38,952 bases of DNA from CAYJAY01 sp964368445 (GTDB lineage: Bacteria; Bacillota; Clostridia; Oscillospirales; Ruminococcaceae): the NCBI GenBank assembly GCA_964368445.1, contig CAYJAY010000023.1:1-38952 (forward strand), in the 5' to 3' direction. The position numbers were made by a program, and so were the translations under genes. The notes below the pieces were generated by a model. It was not told the origin of the DNA, ran no database searches, and saw only the letters and a program-made list of their open reading frames with translations. Below, one piece after another: positions 22,833 to 30,252 of this stretch. Every line of letters begins with the position of its first letter. The first letter of the stretch is position 1.

Positions 22833-23684
22833 ATGAAAAAAATCATCGCAGTAATCATGGTATTGATCTTGCTTTCAATCGCTTTCACAGGTTGCGCGGC
22901 ACCGCAAGAACAAACAACCGGCACTGGCGGACAATCACAGGTTCTTCGCGTTGGCATGGATTTGAAATTCCCACCTTATTCTTATGTAGACGAAAACGGC
23001 GAAGCCGCTGGTCTCGAGCCGGTTATCTCACAAGCGTTTGCAGAGTATCTTGGAATGGAAGTCGAGATTGTAAACATAGATTTCAGCTTGCTTTTGGCGG
23101 CGCTTGAAACGGGAGATGTCGATATTTTAATCGCCGACATGGCGGCGACCGACGAAAGAAGAGAAAAAGCGGATTTCTCCGAACCGTATCGTTACACGCA
23201 ATCGTTGGCTCTAGTCAACAAACAGTTTGCACAGGACAACGGAATAACCGACGACATGCCCCCCGAAGAATTTTTTCATCTTGAAGGATCTAAATTTATC
23301 GGGCTTGCCGGAACGTTTGGCGTCGTGGTTCCCCAAAACTTTGGTGCACAAGTAACCGAAGTAACCGAGATAGGCAACGGCCTAATCGAAGTTGCAAACG
23401 GCCAATCGACCGCGCTTGTAGCGTCGAGCGAAGTCCACAGCTATCACGCTGCAAACAAAGAAACTACCGTTGTTTACAGCGGAATTGGCGACGTTTCCGG
23501 TTCAAGCTTTGTTGTTAAACCGGGCGACACAGAACTGCTTGAAAAAGCGAATGAATTTATCGAAACTATGTATCAAGAGGGTGGGCTATACGACCAAATA
23601 AGACCTGAATTTGATGTCATCGTGGGCGATTTCCTTGAAAACGATGAGCTAGGACTTGACTATATCGTTAATCCTATCGAATAA
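22833..23684 (+). CDS. amino-acid ABC transporter substrate-binding lipoprotein
   Basis: A 283-residue family 3 solute-binding protein. The signal sequence ends FTGC (Cys21), giving a lipid anchor. The mature part shows the amino-acid-binding pattern: LRVGMDLKFPPYSYVDENGE, DVDILIADMAATDERREKAD (the family form is MTITEERxxxVDFS), FSEPYRYTQSLALVNK and GTFGVVVPQN. The conserved Arg is present in DERRE and an Asp-type ligand is likely near the C-terminal lobe. It should bind a polar amino acid outside the cell. I start at ATG 22833, 7 nt after GGAGGA. A TTG five codons upstream is within the ribosome site. Permease and ATPase follow on the same strand. Confidence 0.92.
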   Translation: MKKIIAVIMVLILLSIAFTGCAAPQEQTTGTGGQSQVLRVGMDLKFPPYSYVDENGEAAGLEPVISQAFAEYLGMEVEIVNIDFSLLLAALETGDVDILIADMAATDERREKADFSEPYRYTQSLALVNKQFAQDNGITDDMPPEEFFHLEGSKFIGLAGTFGVVVPQNFGAQVTEVTEIGNGLIEVANGQSTALVASSEVHSYHAANKETTVVYSGIGDVSGSSFVVKPGDTELLEKANEFIETMYQEGGLYDQIRPEFDVIVGDFLENDELGLDYIVNPIE

Positions 23685-23711
23685 ATCAACAAGTAAGGAC
23701 GGCCACACGAC

Positions 23712-24455
23712 ATGAACAAATTGAACAAATCAAAATTTTTCTCGTATACCGTTGTAATTTCGTTGTTTACGATAGGCATAGGGTTCGCGTTGTTTAATTC
23801 AACCGACAACCCGCGGTATAACCTTATTCTCGAAAATTATGACCTGCTGTTGGAGGCTTTTTTCGGAACTATCTATATAAGCCTTGTAACGCTTGTCGGT
23901 GCGCTTGTCCTTGGGTTTATCCTTTTTATGATGATGCGTTCAAAGATAGCGCTGTTAAAAGCGTTTTCCAACGTGTTTAACGAGATAATCATGGGCACTC
24001 CGCTTCTTGTTATGATTTTTCTAATAGTGTTTATTTTGGGGCCTACAAGCGGACTTGAAAGCAAATTGGTGCTTGGAATAATCGCGCTTATACTATACAA
24101 CGGGCCGTATATAGCCAACGCATACGAAACGACGGCGGCGGTTGTCGACCGGGATCAATATATCGTGATGGATCTTTATCATTTTAAATGGTACGAGCGT
24201 TATATCTATATTATAATTCCACAGATGATTAAACCGTTCATTCCGTCGCTTATAAACAACCTTTCAAGCGTAATAAAAAGTTCGTCGCTTTTAAACGTTG
24301 TTTCGGTAACCGAAATCACCTATATGACAATTGTAATCTCGTCGAGAAGTTACGCTTTTATAGAGGGATACTATGTCATGTGGATTATGTATCTTGTTGT
24401 CACGATACCGTTGTCTTTGACAGCAAAGTGTATAGGGAAAAAGATAAACGTTTAA
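23712..24455 (+). CDS. amino-acid ABC transporter permease
   Basis: A 247-residue membrane protein of the HisM/GlnP type with about five helices. LLLEAFFGTIYISLVTLVGA marks the family start and MGTPLLVMIFLIVF is typical. The cytoplasmic coupling loop (AYETTAAVVDRDQYIVMDLY, then PQMIKPFIPSLINNL) departs from the usual EAARSLGM form, and the familiar A-x-x-x-A-x-x-L-G pattern is poorly kept. It lies 27 nt after the binding-protein gene. AAGGA is 14 nt before the ATG, which is rather far. Confidence 0.9.
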   Translation: MNKLNKSKFFSYTVVISLFTIGIGFALFNSTDNPRYNLILENYDLLLEAFFGTIYISLVTLVGALVLGFILFMMMRSKIALLKAFSNVFNEIIMGTPLLVMIFLIVFILGPTSGLESKLVLGIIALILYNGPYIANAYETTAAVVDRDQYIVMDLYHFKWYERYIYIIIPQMIKPFIPSLINNLSSVIKSSSLLNVVSVTEITYMTIVISSRSYAFIEGYYVMWIMYLVVTIPLSLTAKCIGKKINV

Positions 24456-24487
24456 AACGGACTTTAAGCGAAAGGAGAACTTGAACA

Positions 24488-25198
24488 ATGGAAATAGCGG
24501 TTAAAAATCTATCCAAAACTTATGGCGACCAAACGGTTCTTGATGACATAAGTTTTTCGGTTGAAGGCCAAAGAGCGATTGGTATAATCGGCGAGTCGGG
24601 TTGTGGCAAATCGACGTTGTTACGCGTTTTGTCCGGCATAGAATCGCCCGACAGCGGTAAAATCGAGATAAACCACCTTTCACCCACCAGCAACCTTTCC
24701 AAATTCCACAAAAAAATAGGCGTCGTTTTCCAAAAACACAACCTGTTTCCGCATCTTTCGATAAAGAAAAACATAACGCTTATCTTGACAAAGATAAAAA
24801 AACTTAACAAAAAACAAGCAAACGACAGGGCAGACGAGATTTTAAAACGGTTGTTTATCGAGAGCGAAGCGGACAAAAAACCCCACGAAGTTTCGGGGGG
24901 GCAAGCACAACGCGCATCGATTGCAAGGGCTCTTGCGACCGATCCGGAACTTATTTTTTTAGACGAGCCCACCGCCGCCCTCGACCCGCTTTTGACCGAC
25001 GAGGTTTTAAAGGCGGTTGTAGACCTTAAAGAGGACGGGCGTAATTTTCTTTTCGTGACGCACGAGATTTCGTTTTTAAAGGAGTTTGCCGATTACATTA
25101 TATTTTTGAAAAACGGAAAAGTTTTTGAAAGTGGCGAGGTTTCTTGCTTAAAGCAACCACAAACAAAGGAACTCGCAGAGTTTTTGAAGCTTTCATAA
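24488..25198 (+). CDS. amino-acid ABC transporter ATPase
   Basis: A 236-residue polar amino-acid importer ATPase. Walker A is GESGCGKST, the Q-loop is VFQKHNLFPHLS, the signature is VSGGQAQRASIARALA, Walker B is LIFLDEPTAALDP and the H-loop is FVTHE. The FPH motif after the Q-loop is typical of GlnQ/HisP-like proteins. AAAGGAGAA precedes the ATG. It is the last gene of the operon, followed by a strong terminator. Confidence 0.93.
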   Translation: MEIAVKNLSKTYGDQTVLDDISFSVEGQRAIGIIGESGCGKSTLLRVLSGIESPDSGKIEINHLSPTSNLSKFHKKIGVVFQKHNLFPHLSIKKNITLILTKIKKLNKKQANDRADEILKRLFIESEADKKPHEVSGGQAQRASIARALATDPELIFLDEPTAALDPLLTDEVLKAVVDLKEDGRNFLFVTHEISFLKEFADYIIFLKNGKVFESGEVSCLKQPQTKELAEFLKLS

Positions 25199-25214
25199 AC
25201 AGATAGAACAACAC

Positions 25215-25249
25215 AAAAACGGACAGGTTTCGATAGCCTGTCCGTTTTT
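25215..25249. terminator. bidirectional terminator
   Basis: AAAAACGGACAGG (25215-25227) pairs with CCTGTCCGTTTTT (25237-25249) around a 9-nt loop, with U-tracts for both directions. It separates the convergent ABC transporter and oxidoreductase operons. Confidence 0.9.
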
Positions 25250-25262
25250 AAATGAATTTATA

Positions 25263-25793
25263 TTATTGTTTAGCGCCAAGGTCAAGCGCTCTCATGTTAG
25301 CTTCCAAAAGATGCGCTTTTTTTGCGGGTACGCTCTTTTGAACAGCTTTTTCGATAGCACTCTTGCTTGCAAGATCCACCACCGAGAACACCTTTCCGAG
25401 AAGTATCATGTTTGCAAGGCCTTGAAGGTTTTCAGAATTTGCAAGGCTTGAAGCCGGAACTTTATACACCGTTATGTCTTTTCTTGTAATCTCACGGTCG
25501 ATCATCGAACTGTCCATTACAACAATTCCGCCGGGGGCTACCATGTCGATGAATTTATCATACGACGGAAGGTTCATCGCAACAAGCAAATCGGGGTTGA
25601 TAACAAGCGGGCTGCCAATCGGACTATCCGATATAACAACCGAACAGTTTGCTGTGCCTCCGCGCATTTCGGGCCCGTATGACGGAAGCCAAGAAACCTC
25701 TTTGTCGTCCATAAGTCCTGCATACGAGGTGACTTTACCTGCGAATAAAACGCCTTGACCGCCAAAACCTGCGAATATAATATTTTGTAACAT
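25263..25793 (-). CDS. 2-oxoacid:ferredoxin oxidoreductase, gamma subunit
   Basis: A 176-residue pyruvate/ketoisovalerate oxidoreductase catalytic-domain protein. Marks are IIFAGFGGQGVLFAGKV, SWLPSYGPEMRGGTANCSV and the terminal KKAHLLEANMRAL. In four-subunit enzymes it completes the complex that oxidatively decarboxylates 2-oxoacids to acyl-CoA with reduced ferredoxin. Its ATG overlaps the TAA of the beta-subunit gene (TAATG), so translation is coupled. The operon order is ATPase, ferredoxin, alpha, beta, gamma. Confidence 0.93.
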   Translation of the reverse strand: MLQNIIFAGFGGQGVLFAGKVTSYAGLMDDKEVSWLPSYGPEMRGGTANCSVVISDSPIGSPLVINPDLLVAMNLPSYDKFIDMVAPGGIVVMDSSMIDREITRKDITVYKVPASSLANSENLQGLANMILLGKVFSVVDLASKSAIEKAVQKSVPAKKAHLLEANMRALDLGAKQ

Positions 25794-26545
25794 TACTTTT
25801 CGCCTCCTTTAACGCCGTCTTTGTAAACTCCCAAAGGATAGTATGGTATAAGATTTTCTTCTTCCCATTTAATCGCTTCAACCGGGTTAAGCCCCCAGTT
25901 TGTGGGACAGGTCGAAACGACTTCGATTATCGAGAGGCCTTTTTTGTCGATTTGGTTTTGGAACCCTTTAAGAATAGCTTTTTTTGCTTTTCTTACGTTG
26001 GCGGGGTTGTTAACCGCAACGCGTTCAGCATACGCAACGCCTTCAAGCGTCGACATCATCTCACAAACGCGAATCGGGTAACCGGCAACCGCTGTGTCGC
26101 GACCATACGGAGAAGTTTGGGTAACTTGTCCGTGGAGCGTTGTCGGAGCCATCTGGCCGCCTGTCATGCCGTATATAGCGTTGTTAACAAATATAATCGT
26201 TATATCTTCGCCCCTTGTGCCAACGTGAACCGTTTCCGCAGTTCCGATAGCGGCAAGGTCTCCGTCGCCTTGATATGTAAAGACGACTGAATCGGGAAGC
26301 GAGCGTTTAACGCCGGTTGCAACCGCCGGTGCTCTTCCGTGGGGAGCTTGAATCATGTCACAGTTAAAGAAGTTATACGCCAAAACGGAGCAACCGACCG
26401 GCGCTATTCCTATTGTTTTACCCTCGATATCGAGTTCGTCAAGTGCTTCCGCAACAAGACGGTGGATAATTCCATGGTGGCAACCGGGGCAATATGACGT
26501 TGGAACGTCTGCCAATGCGTGAGGTCTTTCAAATACAACAGCCAT
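25793..26545 (-). CDS. 2-oxoacid:ferredoxin oxidoreductase, beta (TPP) subunit
   Basis: A 250-residue thiamine-diphosphate-binding subunit. The cofactor motif is QGDGDLAAIGTAETVHVGTR, extended by IIFVNNAIYGMTGGQMAPTT (the GDG-to-NN pattern that binds Mg-ThDP). The N-terminal SYCPGCHHGIIHRL and PHGRAPAVATGVKR are typical of Kor/Vor beta subunits. The start overlaps the alpha stop codon (TAATG). Substrate choice between 2-oxoglutarate and branched-chain 2-oxoacids cannot be decided by eye. Confidence 0.94.
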   Translation of the reverse strand: MAVVFERPHALADVPTSYCPGCHHGIIHRLVAEALDELDIEGKTIGIAPVGCSVLAYNFFNCDMIQAPHGRAPAVATGVKRSLPDSVVFTYQGDGDLAAIGTAETVHVGTRGEDITIIFVNNAIYGMTGGQMAPTTLHGQVTQTSPYGRDTAVAGYPIRVCEMMSTLEGVAYAERVAVNNPANVRKAKKAILKGFQNQIDKKGLSIIEVVSTCPTNWGLNPVEAIKWEEENLIPYYPLGVYKDGVKGGEK

Positions 26546-27609
26546 TATTTTGCACCTCCTGAAAGCTTTTTAATCTGTTCGAGTATCTCGGCAGGGGTTG
26601 GGATAATTCCGCCGGTGTGTCCGAAGAATTCAACAGGAATGTTACATTCTGTTGCAAGGCGAACATCTTCCACCATCTGTCCCATGCTCATCTCAACGGT
26701 GAGCATAGCTTTACATTGTTTGCCTCTTTTTGCTATGACTTCTGTCGGGAACGGCCACAATGTTATCGGGCGAATTAAGCCGACTTTAATGCCTTCGGCT
26801 CTCGCCATGTCAACCGCAGTTCCGGCAACACGAGCCATAGCGCCATATGCAACGACTGCAAATTCTGCGTCGTCCATGTTGGTTTCGGCTACGCGAACTT
26901 CGTTTTGTTTAATTAGTTCGTATCTTTCAAAACGCTCTTTAATCTTGTCTTCAAGAGCTTGTGGTTGAAGATACAAACTGTTTGTTACATTTTTCTCGCG
27001 TTTGTGGCCGTGGCCATCCGTTGCGTATGGTTTGTCGGCAATTTTTGGTTCTCTGTCAGGGAATACAACCGGCTCCATCATCTGACCCAAAAGGCCGTCC
27101 GACAATATCATTGTGGGAACACGATATTTTTCTGAAACTTCAAAACCGTCAAACACTACGTCTACCATCTCTTGAATCGAGGACGGAGCGTAAACCAAAA
27201 GATGCGAGTCGCCGTGACCCATTGCTTTTGTTGCTTGCCAATAATCGGCCTGACCGGGTTGAATTCCGCCAAGTCCCGGGCCACCCCTCATGACGTTGAC
27301 GATTATACACGGGATGTCCGATCCCATTATGTATGAGATACCCTCGGTTTTAAGGCTTATTCCGGGCGAGCTTGAACTTGTCATAGCGCGAACACCGGTG
27401 GACGCCGAACCAAGAAGCATGTTGATAGCAGAAACTTCGCTTTCAGCTTGCATAAAAACGCCGTTTTCTATTTTGGGCAATTTTTTTGACATATATGCCG
27501 AAAGTTCCGTTTGCGGAGTTATAGGATATCCGAAAAATCTAATACAACCGGCTCTTATCGCGGCTTCCGCCAAAGCCTCGTTGCCTTTCATAAGTAACTT
27601 TTCCGCCAT
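26545..27609 (-). CDS. vorB: 2-oxoacid:ferredoxin oxidoreductase, alpha subunit (VorB-like)
   Basis: A 354-residue alpha subunit. It starts with LMKGNEALAEAAIRAGC and has FFGYPITPQTELSAYMSK-type sequence, with R at position 25 in place of F. It continues SSSPGISLKTEGISYIMGSD, then RGGPGLGGIQPGQADYWQAT. The middle domain follows, and the end has the transketolase C-terminal-like segment VGLIRPITLWPFPTEVI. This class is usually annotated as branched-chain 2-oxoisovalerate oxidoreductase, which would make isobutyryl-CoA and relatives for branched fatty acids or amino-acid fermentation. 2-oxoglutarate synthase is the alternative. It lies 1 nt after the ferredoxin gene. Confidence 0.92.
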   Translation of the reverse strand: MAEKLLMKGNEALAEAAIRAGCIRFFGYPITPQTELSAYMSKKLPKIENGVFMQAESEVSAINMLLGSASTGVRAMTSSSSPGISLKTEGISYIMGSDIPCIIVNVMRGGPGLGGIQPGQADYWQATKAMGHGDSHLLVYAPSSIQEMVDVVFDGFEVSEKYRVPTMILSDGLLGQMMEPVVFPDREPKIADKPYATDGHGHKREKNVTNSLYLQPQALEDKIKERFERYELIKQNEVRVAETNMDDAEFAVVAYGAMARVAGTAVDMARAEGIKVGLIRPITLWPFPTEVIAKRGKQCKAMLTVEMSMGQMVEDVRLATECNIPVEFFGHTGGIIPTPAEILEQIKKLSGGAK

Positions 27610-27610
27610 G

Positions 27611-27832
27611 CTAGTTGTCCTCCTTCATAACTGTGATTGCAACATCGGGGCACATCATCGCGCATATAGCACAACCTATGCAATCCTCCGGATTTTTTGC
27701 TTTGGAGGGATGATAACCTTTTGCGTTTATCATATCCTCATCCATGCCAAGCACCTTTTTAGGACATACCGTTGTGCAGATTTCGCAACCCTTGCATCGA
27801 TCTACGTTGATAATAACAGATCCTTTTGCCAT
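27611..27832 (-). CDS. 2[4Fe-4S] ferredoxin-like delta subunit
   Basis: 73 residues with two CxxCxxCxxxCP clusters: CKGCEICTTVCPKKVL and CIGCAICAMMCPDVAI. The order and spacing match the delta subunit of 2-oxoacid:ferredoxin oxidoreductases, which carries electrons from the TPP subunit to free ferredoxin. Tightly clustered with the alpha gene. Confidence 0.94.
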   Translation of the reverse strand: MAKGSVIINVDRCKGCEICTTVCPKKVLGMDEDMINAKGYHPSKAKNPEDCIGCAICAMMCPDVAITVMKEDN

Positions 27833-27859
27833 TTGTGCATCTCCTTTTTTTATTTAAAT

Positions 27860-28522
27860 TTAAATCTCCCAAGGTTTATTTACAAACAACTTAACGGGAT
27901 AAACGCCACTCATGTTGTCCGAAACCGTCTCGATAGCAAGGCTCGCCAACAAAGGAATGCCTGTTTTGTCCGAAAGTTGTTTTGCAAACTCAATAGTGTT
28001 TTCTATATCTTGTTGTGTTGTGTCTTTGCCAAGGTTAGAACTGTTGACAAGATAGGTCACCTTTTGCCTTGTCACGCGTTCGATATCTTTTATATGTAGC
28101 GCGGTTTCGTCCACATCTTGCGTAAACGGACGATATCTGCTGAAAAGATACAAAAGGTCGCAACCGCCCATCTTGTCGATGTCGGCTTTATACCGTCCAA
28201 GCGCCGTCGCCCCGACGTCGTCACCGCCAAGGTCGATGATTGTCTTTTTGTCGGACAAGATAGTTCCTTTAACTTCTTTTGGGATTGACGGAGTGTCGAG
28301 AGAGGTGTTGGCGTGTGCCGGCGCGATAACATCTATTCCGCTTTCCACCAACATCTGCTTAAAGTCTGCCGAACGAAAATATGGGTTAACTATATCAAGG
28401 TCTACAAGTGCAACTTGCTGTTGTTGTTTCATAAAATCTAACGCCAAGTTTACCGCAAAGTTGGTTTTGCCCGAACCATAATGCCCCGTTATAACGACAA
28501 TTCTTTTTAAATCAACGTTCAA
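27860..28522 (-). CDS. MinD/ParA-like P-loop ATPase associated with the oxidoreductase operon
   Basis: 220 residues. The Walker A loop ITGHYGSGKTNFAVNLAL sits at about 10-27, followed by VDLDIVNPYFRSADF (switch region) and TIIDLGGDDVGATALG (Walker B type). The deviant Lys of MinD-like Walker A is not in the classical KGGxGKT form. It heads the operon 28 nt before the ferredoxin gene. Its role is unknown; cofactor or cluster delivery to the oxidoreductase is a guess from position only. Translation appears to start at TTG, 8 nt after GGGGG. Confidence 0.8.
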   Translation of the reverse strand: MNVDLKRIVVITGHYGSGKTNFAVNLALDFMKQQQQVALVDLDIVNPYFRSADFKQMLVESGIDVIAPAHANTSLDTPSIPKEVKGTILSDKKTIIDLGGDDVGATALGRYKADIDKMGGCDLLYLFSRYRPFTQDVDETALHIKDIERVTRQKVTYLVNSSNLGKDTTQQDIENTIEFAKQLSDKTGIPLLASLAIETVSDNMSGVYPVKLFVNKPWEI

Positions 28523-28907
28523 TAAATAAACCCCCTACTACATTTTTTGCGCGTCTTTTTCCTATTATAATATAAATTTAAAATTAATTAAATAGTTTTT
28601 TGTTAAAAATATAAAAAAATCTACAAAATTCTTATATGAATTATTAAAATTTTACATAAAATTTGGATTTAATAATAAGCAAAATTGAAAAACGAGAACT
28701 ATTTAAGTTCATTGGTGTCCAACCTCGCCACAAAAAACGGCCGTAGGGAAGGCTTGCGCTCCCTCCTTAAAAAAAGAAAACCGTTGTGTTTCGAACAATA
28801 TCAAGTGTCGTCCCTGTGTTTTGAAAAAACACACCCAATTATTCAAAGCCTTGTCGAATAATCGGATGTGTCTGTTATCTTGTTAACGTTTGTCAAATCC
28901 AAAATTT
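28523..28907. other. intergenic region between spo0A and the oxidoreductase operon
   Basis: AT-rich on the left, with a TATAAT on the minus strand at 28569-28564 as the likely -10 of the oxidoreductase operon (no good -35). A GC-richer stretch at 28720-28800 holds a possible hairpin around AGGGA/TCCCT with a following A-run. Terminator-like structures for spo0A follow at 28815-28859. I see no gene, though a small RNA at 28700-28800 cannot be excluded. Confidence 0.4.
28815..28833 (-). terminator. terminator of spo0A
   Basis: TGTGTTTT (28815-28822) pairs with AAAACACA (28826-28833). A second stem, ATTATTC with GAATAAT (about 28840-28860), lies between it and the gene end. Together they form a tandem terminator on the minus strand. 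Confidence 0.6.
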
Positions 28908-29696
28908 TTAAGAAATGATTTGAATGCCAAGCTTTTTAGCCGACAACCGTACTTTATCGCTTATCATGGCGACAAATTCGCTGTTGGTGGGCTTGCCCCT
29001 AAGGTTGTTTATGGTATACCCGAAAAATGAATTTAATGTGTCAACGTCTCCTCTGTCCCAAGCAACTTCTATTGCGTGGCGTATGGCACGTTCGACCCGT
29101 GACGAGGTGGTTCCATTTTGTTTTGCTATCGTCGGATAAAGTTTTTTTGTCACCGCGTTAATCATCTCGGGGTCTTCGACCGACATCATTATTGCGTCGC
29201 GCAAGTATCCATATCCTTTGATGTGCGCCGGAACACCGATTTGATGAATTATATCTGTTATTACAATCTCAAGATCCCATTCAGGTGACGGCTTTCCTGC
29301 CGCTGCTCCAAAATCCGAAACCCCCATAAAACGTTCAATTCTGTCAGCCAAAACAGAGATATCAAACGGTTTAAGAATGTAGAATGCCGCCCCGGCCCGT
29401 ATAACCTCGCGTTCCATAATTGGGTTGTCAAAGCTCGACATTACGATGAATTGCGGTTTCATGGGTTTTCCGCTCTCGCCGGAAAACTGTGAGATGATGC
29501 CGATAGCGTCGATTGTCGACATGAACATATCAACCACTGCAACATCGGGACAATGGATTCTTATAGCCTCAAGAACCTTTGCGCCGTCTTTTTCGCAACA
29601 AACAACTTCACACCCTCGTTTTGTAAGAATTTCGGAACAGCTCCTGCCGAATTCTGCGCCGGTGTCCGCTACGAGTACCTTTAGTTTCTTTTCCAA
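28908..29696 (-). CDS. spo0A: sporulation master regulator Spo0A with atypical receiver
   Basis: 262 residues. The C-terminal Spo0A DNA-binding domain is unmistakable: HQIGVPAHIKGYGYLRDAI, SSRVERAIRHAIEVAWDRGD and FFGYTINNLRGKPTNSEF. The receiver keeps the phosphoacceptor Asp56 (VVDMFMS), Ser87 and Lys109 (ILKPFD). However, the acidic pair normally read as ADDN is ADTG (Asp11-Thr12), and the usual P and G after the acceptor (MPxxDG) are Ser60 and Ala64. One metal-binding acid is thus missing. The gene stands alone with no spoIVB upstream. Translation starts at TTG after AAGGGGAA. A promoter is at 29744-29772. Confidence 0.95.
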   Translation of the reverse strand: MEKKLKVLVADTGAEFGRSCSEILTKRGCEVVCCEKDGAKVLEAIRIHCPDVAVVDMFMSTIDAIGIISQFSGESGKPMKPQFIVMSSFDNPIMEREVIRAGAAFYILKPFDISVLADRIERFMGVSDFGAAAGKPSPEWDLEIVITDIIHQIGVPAHIKGYGYLRDAIMMSVEDPEMINAVTKKLYPTIAKQNGTTSSRVERAIRHAIEVAWDRGDVDTLNSFFGYTINNLRGKPTNSEFVAMISDKVRLSAKKLGIQIIS

Positions 29697-29743
29697 AATA
29701 ATCTTCCCCTTGTATATTTATTTAGCTGTCCTTCTGCTTACAT

Positions 29744-29772
29744 ATTTTACCACACGGTCAAAGAGTTGGCAA
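29744..29772 (-). promoter_or_regulatory. spo0A vegetative-type promoter
   Basis: On the minus strand TTGCCA (29772-29767), 17-bp spacer and TAAAAT (29749-29744). I did not find a perfect 0A box (TGTCGAA) in the 500 bp upstream; a one-mismatch TGTCGGA occurs near 29875. Confidence 0.5.
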
Positions 29773-30171
29773 TATCTTTTTCAAGAATGACCAAAGTTTT
29801 TTTTGGATTTGCTTGTTTTCAAAAGATAACGCTCAAAGTTTAGCATAATATAAACTACGAAACTCGTTGATAAATGTCGGATAAAAAATATACAATAAAA
29901 ACTTTTTTAGGACGTTCATTAATTTTTGTTTTTCTTTCAAATTCTCTGTTTTTTTGCGTTATTTAAGCTTTGTTTAATTTTTTAAAAAGCGATTGCTTTG
30001 CTGTTATGGTTATTTTCAACATATATTAGATAAATCAAATTAACTTTATAAGAGAACAATACTATAGTTATAAAAAGTTTTCAAGCAACATTCGACTATT
30101 ACCAAATTATGTAATTATCGAAGGTTGTATAACGATAGTTAAGCGAGAAAAACCTGCTTTTGATTTTACAT

Positions 30172-30209
30172 AAAAAGATGACACGGCCAAAAAACCATGT
30201 CATCTTTTT
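30172..30209 (-). terminator. terminator of the surface-protein gene
   Basis: AAAAAGATGACA (30172-30183) pairs with TGTCATCTTTTT (30198-30209), with a further GG/CC pair inside. It lies 43 nt past the stop codon and has U-tracts in both directions. Confidence 0.85.
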
Positions 30210-30252
30210 ATTGTATATGTAAAATCTTTGTGTATATCGAAGCTGTGTTTGA

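Larger units (their letters stand above)
29697..30252. other. 556-bp AT-rich intergenic region upstream of spo0A
   Basis: It contains the spo0A promoter at the left and the terminator of the surface-protein gene at the right. The middle (29800-30160) is very AT-rich with no open frame, RNA gene or repeat that I can support. Confidence 0.5.

Noticed and set aside
28852..28858. Perfect 0A box (TGTCGAA) near spo0A
   Set aside because: It lies downstream of the gene inside a terminator stem, not in a promoter.
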